Below are positions 60,601 to 60,764 of a stretch of DNA of 60,764 nucleotides, one piece after another; position 1 is the first letter of the stretch, and the number at the start of each line of letters is the position of its first letter. The position numbers were made by a program, and so were the translations under genes. The stretch comes from Candidatus Kapaibacterium sp. (GTDB taxonomy: Bacteria > Bacteroidota > Ignavibacteria > Kapaibacteriales > Kapaibacteriaceae). The DNA is taken from NCBI GenBank assembly GCA_022842685.1, contig JALHPC010000008.1:20968-81731 (forward strand). Reading direction: 5' to 3'. A model generated the notes under the pieces. The model was not told the DNA's origin, made no database searches, and saw only the letters and a program-made list of their open reading frames with translations.

Positions 60601-60764
60601 GGCCAAGTGTACGTTGTTGCAATCGGTGAAAACGGCGCTGTTGGTTGCCCAAGCGAGCTTGGCAGTATTACAACCAGCGTCCAGCAAGCCGATGCTTCCA
60701 GCAGAGCTCTGCCATATCCACAGCCAGCAACGACCGTTGTACGGCTGCCAATAGACGGCGAAGT
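57601..60764 (+). CDS. Large secreted protein with FN3 domain, runs off the window
   Basis: At least 1,054 residues; no stop before the end. ATG at 57601 with AGGAG 5 nt upstream; signal peptide MRRCSLLLVAMLLGVASTWS. The body is beta-rich: an early adhesin-like region with an Ig-like segment (GDPVQGATVTIGGLATLFEG), long repeats of amphipathic strands up to about residue 760, and then Ig/FN3-type domains (PPTNVAATRNDRTGTTVVSW, PSESPDVRRYGVRLRRGSAD). The last visible residues (SRALPYPQPATTVVRLPIDG) look like the first strand of a T9SS sorting domain. So it is probably another T9SS cargo and ends within about 60 residues past the edge. Confidence 0.8.
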   Translation, partial: MRRCSLLLVAMLLGVASTWSADHSFIFKTRTDNGPVTERTAVRVGYSLVNQALTIVGDLDTTDAPVLGMIIQIPRYEGKKATPYPLTGTTTYRYGRRSDQIFTCTNGSLTVTDVNPETGAVTATFQWTGVANLSSGISLRVTISEGRLVLGLKPKLTIATVPRAGVKVGPDEALPVKINISKENGDPVQGATVTIGGLATLFEGIEPTKTYTTDVRGDVRINYKTKKDIEKGKYQLRIDAKKDKFEDANQLVYEVEVNERGRYWYAKCNGFPFHEFDAGEGERWKEDDVFVVADGPVIWNGIFRMEGPVRIDTTPNKFIVNCRSIRMDGSGDGAMGDLVIVESTTAFALPCSNVINFGLDKLATKLSGGLIEKPVIELLGDGFQSNGIKIGATVVLGRNVWSGCNSDNAKGDDPNEKAKFAIQGSATYSSIAPKRWTFTVSGELQSFAPVSALCINSAKVAYSSANDELDITGKARALCFASADIGIGFRDGKWNKGNFTFELENCIPIPETPLCFRGGGGSIENIQIGNPFKARIESTMELIGKDNIMQFTLGGGFEADPVAALLDGTLRLLKVEKISEAKPWQIEITASAKLGFDMSMSNPTLEITGGASVGHLGGDYILTGTSKLTYAGTTDVFSGTVDGRCVIPTFAYTGEMKWPIKVLHECAKDILPIQVGTIKGVMSITPGAEQYMRANVDLGPIRARLSGALLELFEAYFGTGQAHIVLDFDKTFPLEIGPGVINLTIGTGTAKAGDDVQAKSASATVGSGVEALLVHLQGATGTVTVRAPDGRSWNASTPADGVRRFDLPDGFQLWTVQAPAEGVWTVTADEWDSVLISARGGVVTSPFSIDVRREGSTLVVTWPKVDGGTVAIQADVDGENFDGIPLVTAPSGDGSAVIQLADGQVPCSFYITAMRTLGGQLAEARSAETFAAQRVALMPPTNVAATRNDRTGTTVVSWTPSESPDVRRYGVRLRRGSADTLVASATRFASSAEFTLDNSDGQVYVVAIGENGAVGCPSELGSITTSVQQADASSRALPYPQPATTVVRLPIDGE

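Overview
The window looks like a chromosomal segment of a Bacteroidota/FCB-group bacterium, most likely a Kapabacteria- or Ignavibacteria-like lineage (inference, not a database result). The grounds are: several secreted proteins ending in type IX secretion (T9SS) type A sorting domains; two pairs of DUF1800 + Tat-signal DUF1501 genes; promoter boxes of the Bacteroidota form TAnnTTTG, several only 4-6 nt from a start codon and therefore probably leaderless; and medium-high GC.

Layout. 1-3.5 kb: a partial lipoprotein, a frameshifted small exported gene, a DUF6624 protein and a T9SS cargo protein. 3.8-16.1 kb: six same-strand genes for soluble class III adenylate cyclases with N-terminal tetratricopeptide (TPR) repeats; the last four overlap by 4 nt (GTGA/ATGA) and are probably translationally coupled. 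A DUF1800-DUF1501 pair follows, then an orphan 3' fragment of a seventh cyclase. 19.5-26.5 kb: SIMPL-domain protein, TPR protein, NAD-type malic enzyme, TolB-like propeller protein, and a DnaQ exonuclease/UvrC-like GIY-YIG nuclease fusion. 26.6-30.3 kb: an internally deleted AAA ATPase remnant and a metal-uptake-like unit (histidine-rich small protein, TonB receptor, histidine-rich lipoprotein). 30.3-41.9 kb: quinone-oxidoreductase-like enzyme, RsmB-type RNA methyltransferase, an unknown helical protein and two large T9SS cargo proteins. 41.9-43.4 kb: a graveyard next to a tRNA-Arg(CCG) gene, with a formylglycine-generating-enzyme C-terminus, two out-of-order RHS core fragments, and a short tip ORF coupled to a small lipoprotein that resembles an orphan RHS tip/immunity cassette. 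43.4-53.6 kb: flavin-dependent oxidoreductase, SurA/PpiD-like isomerase, HAD hydrolase, MltB-like transglycosylase, methyltransferase, DUF1573 protein, ArnT/PMT-like glycosyltransferase and a CtpE-like P-type ATPase. 53.7-60.8 kb: a small membrane protein, the second DUF1800-DUF1501 pair and a large cargo protein that runs off the end.

Three features stand out. (1) The cyclase cluster has near-identical 3' ends but diverged TPR regions, as expected from repeated duplication with local gene conversion. (2) Three non-coding arrays consist of 11-13 bp mini-hairpins. Each has a stem that changes in a matched way, an invariant C-G closing pair and a GNA triloop on one strand, and 6-nt AGnnAC spacers separate them. 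Two of the arrays start at a gene's TAG stop codon and the third fills the space between two divergent leaderless promoters. A fourth, unrelated 12-13 bp tandem array also abuts a TAG stop. (3) The tRNA-adjacent RHS/FGE debris suggests turnover of a polymorphic-toxin cassette.
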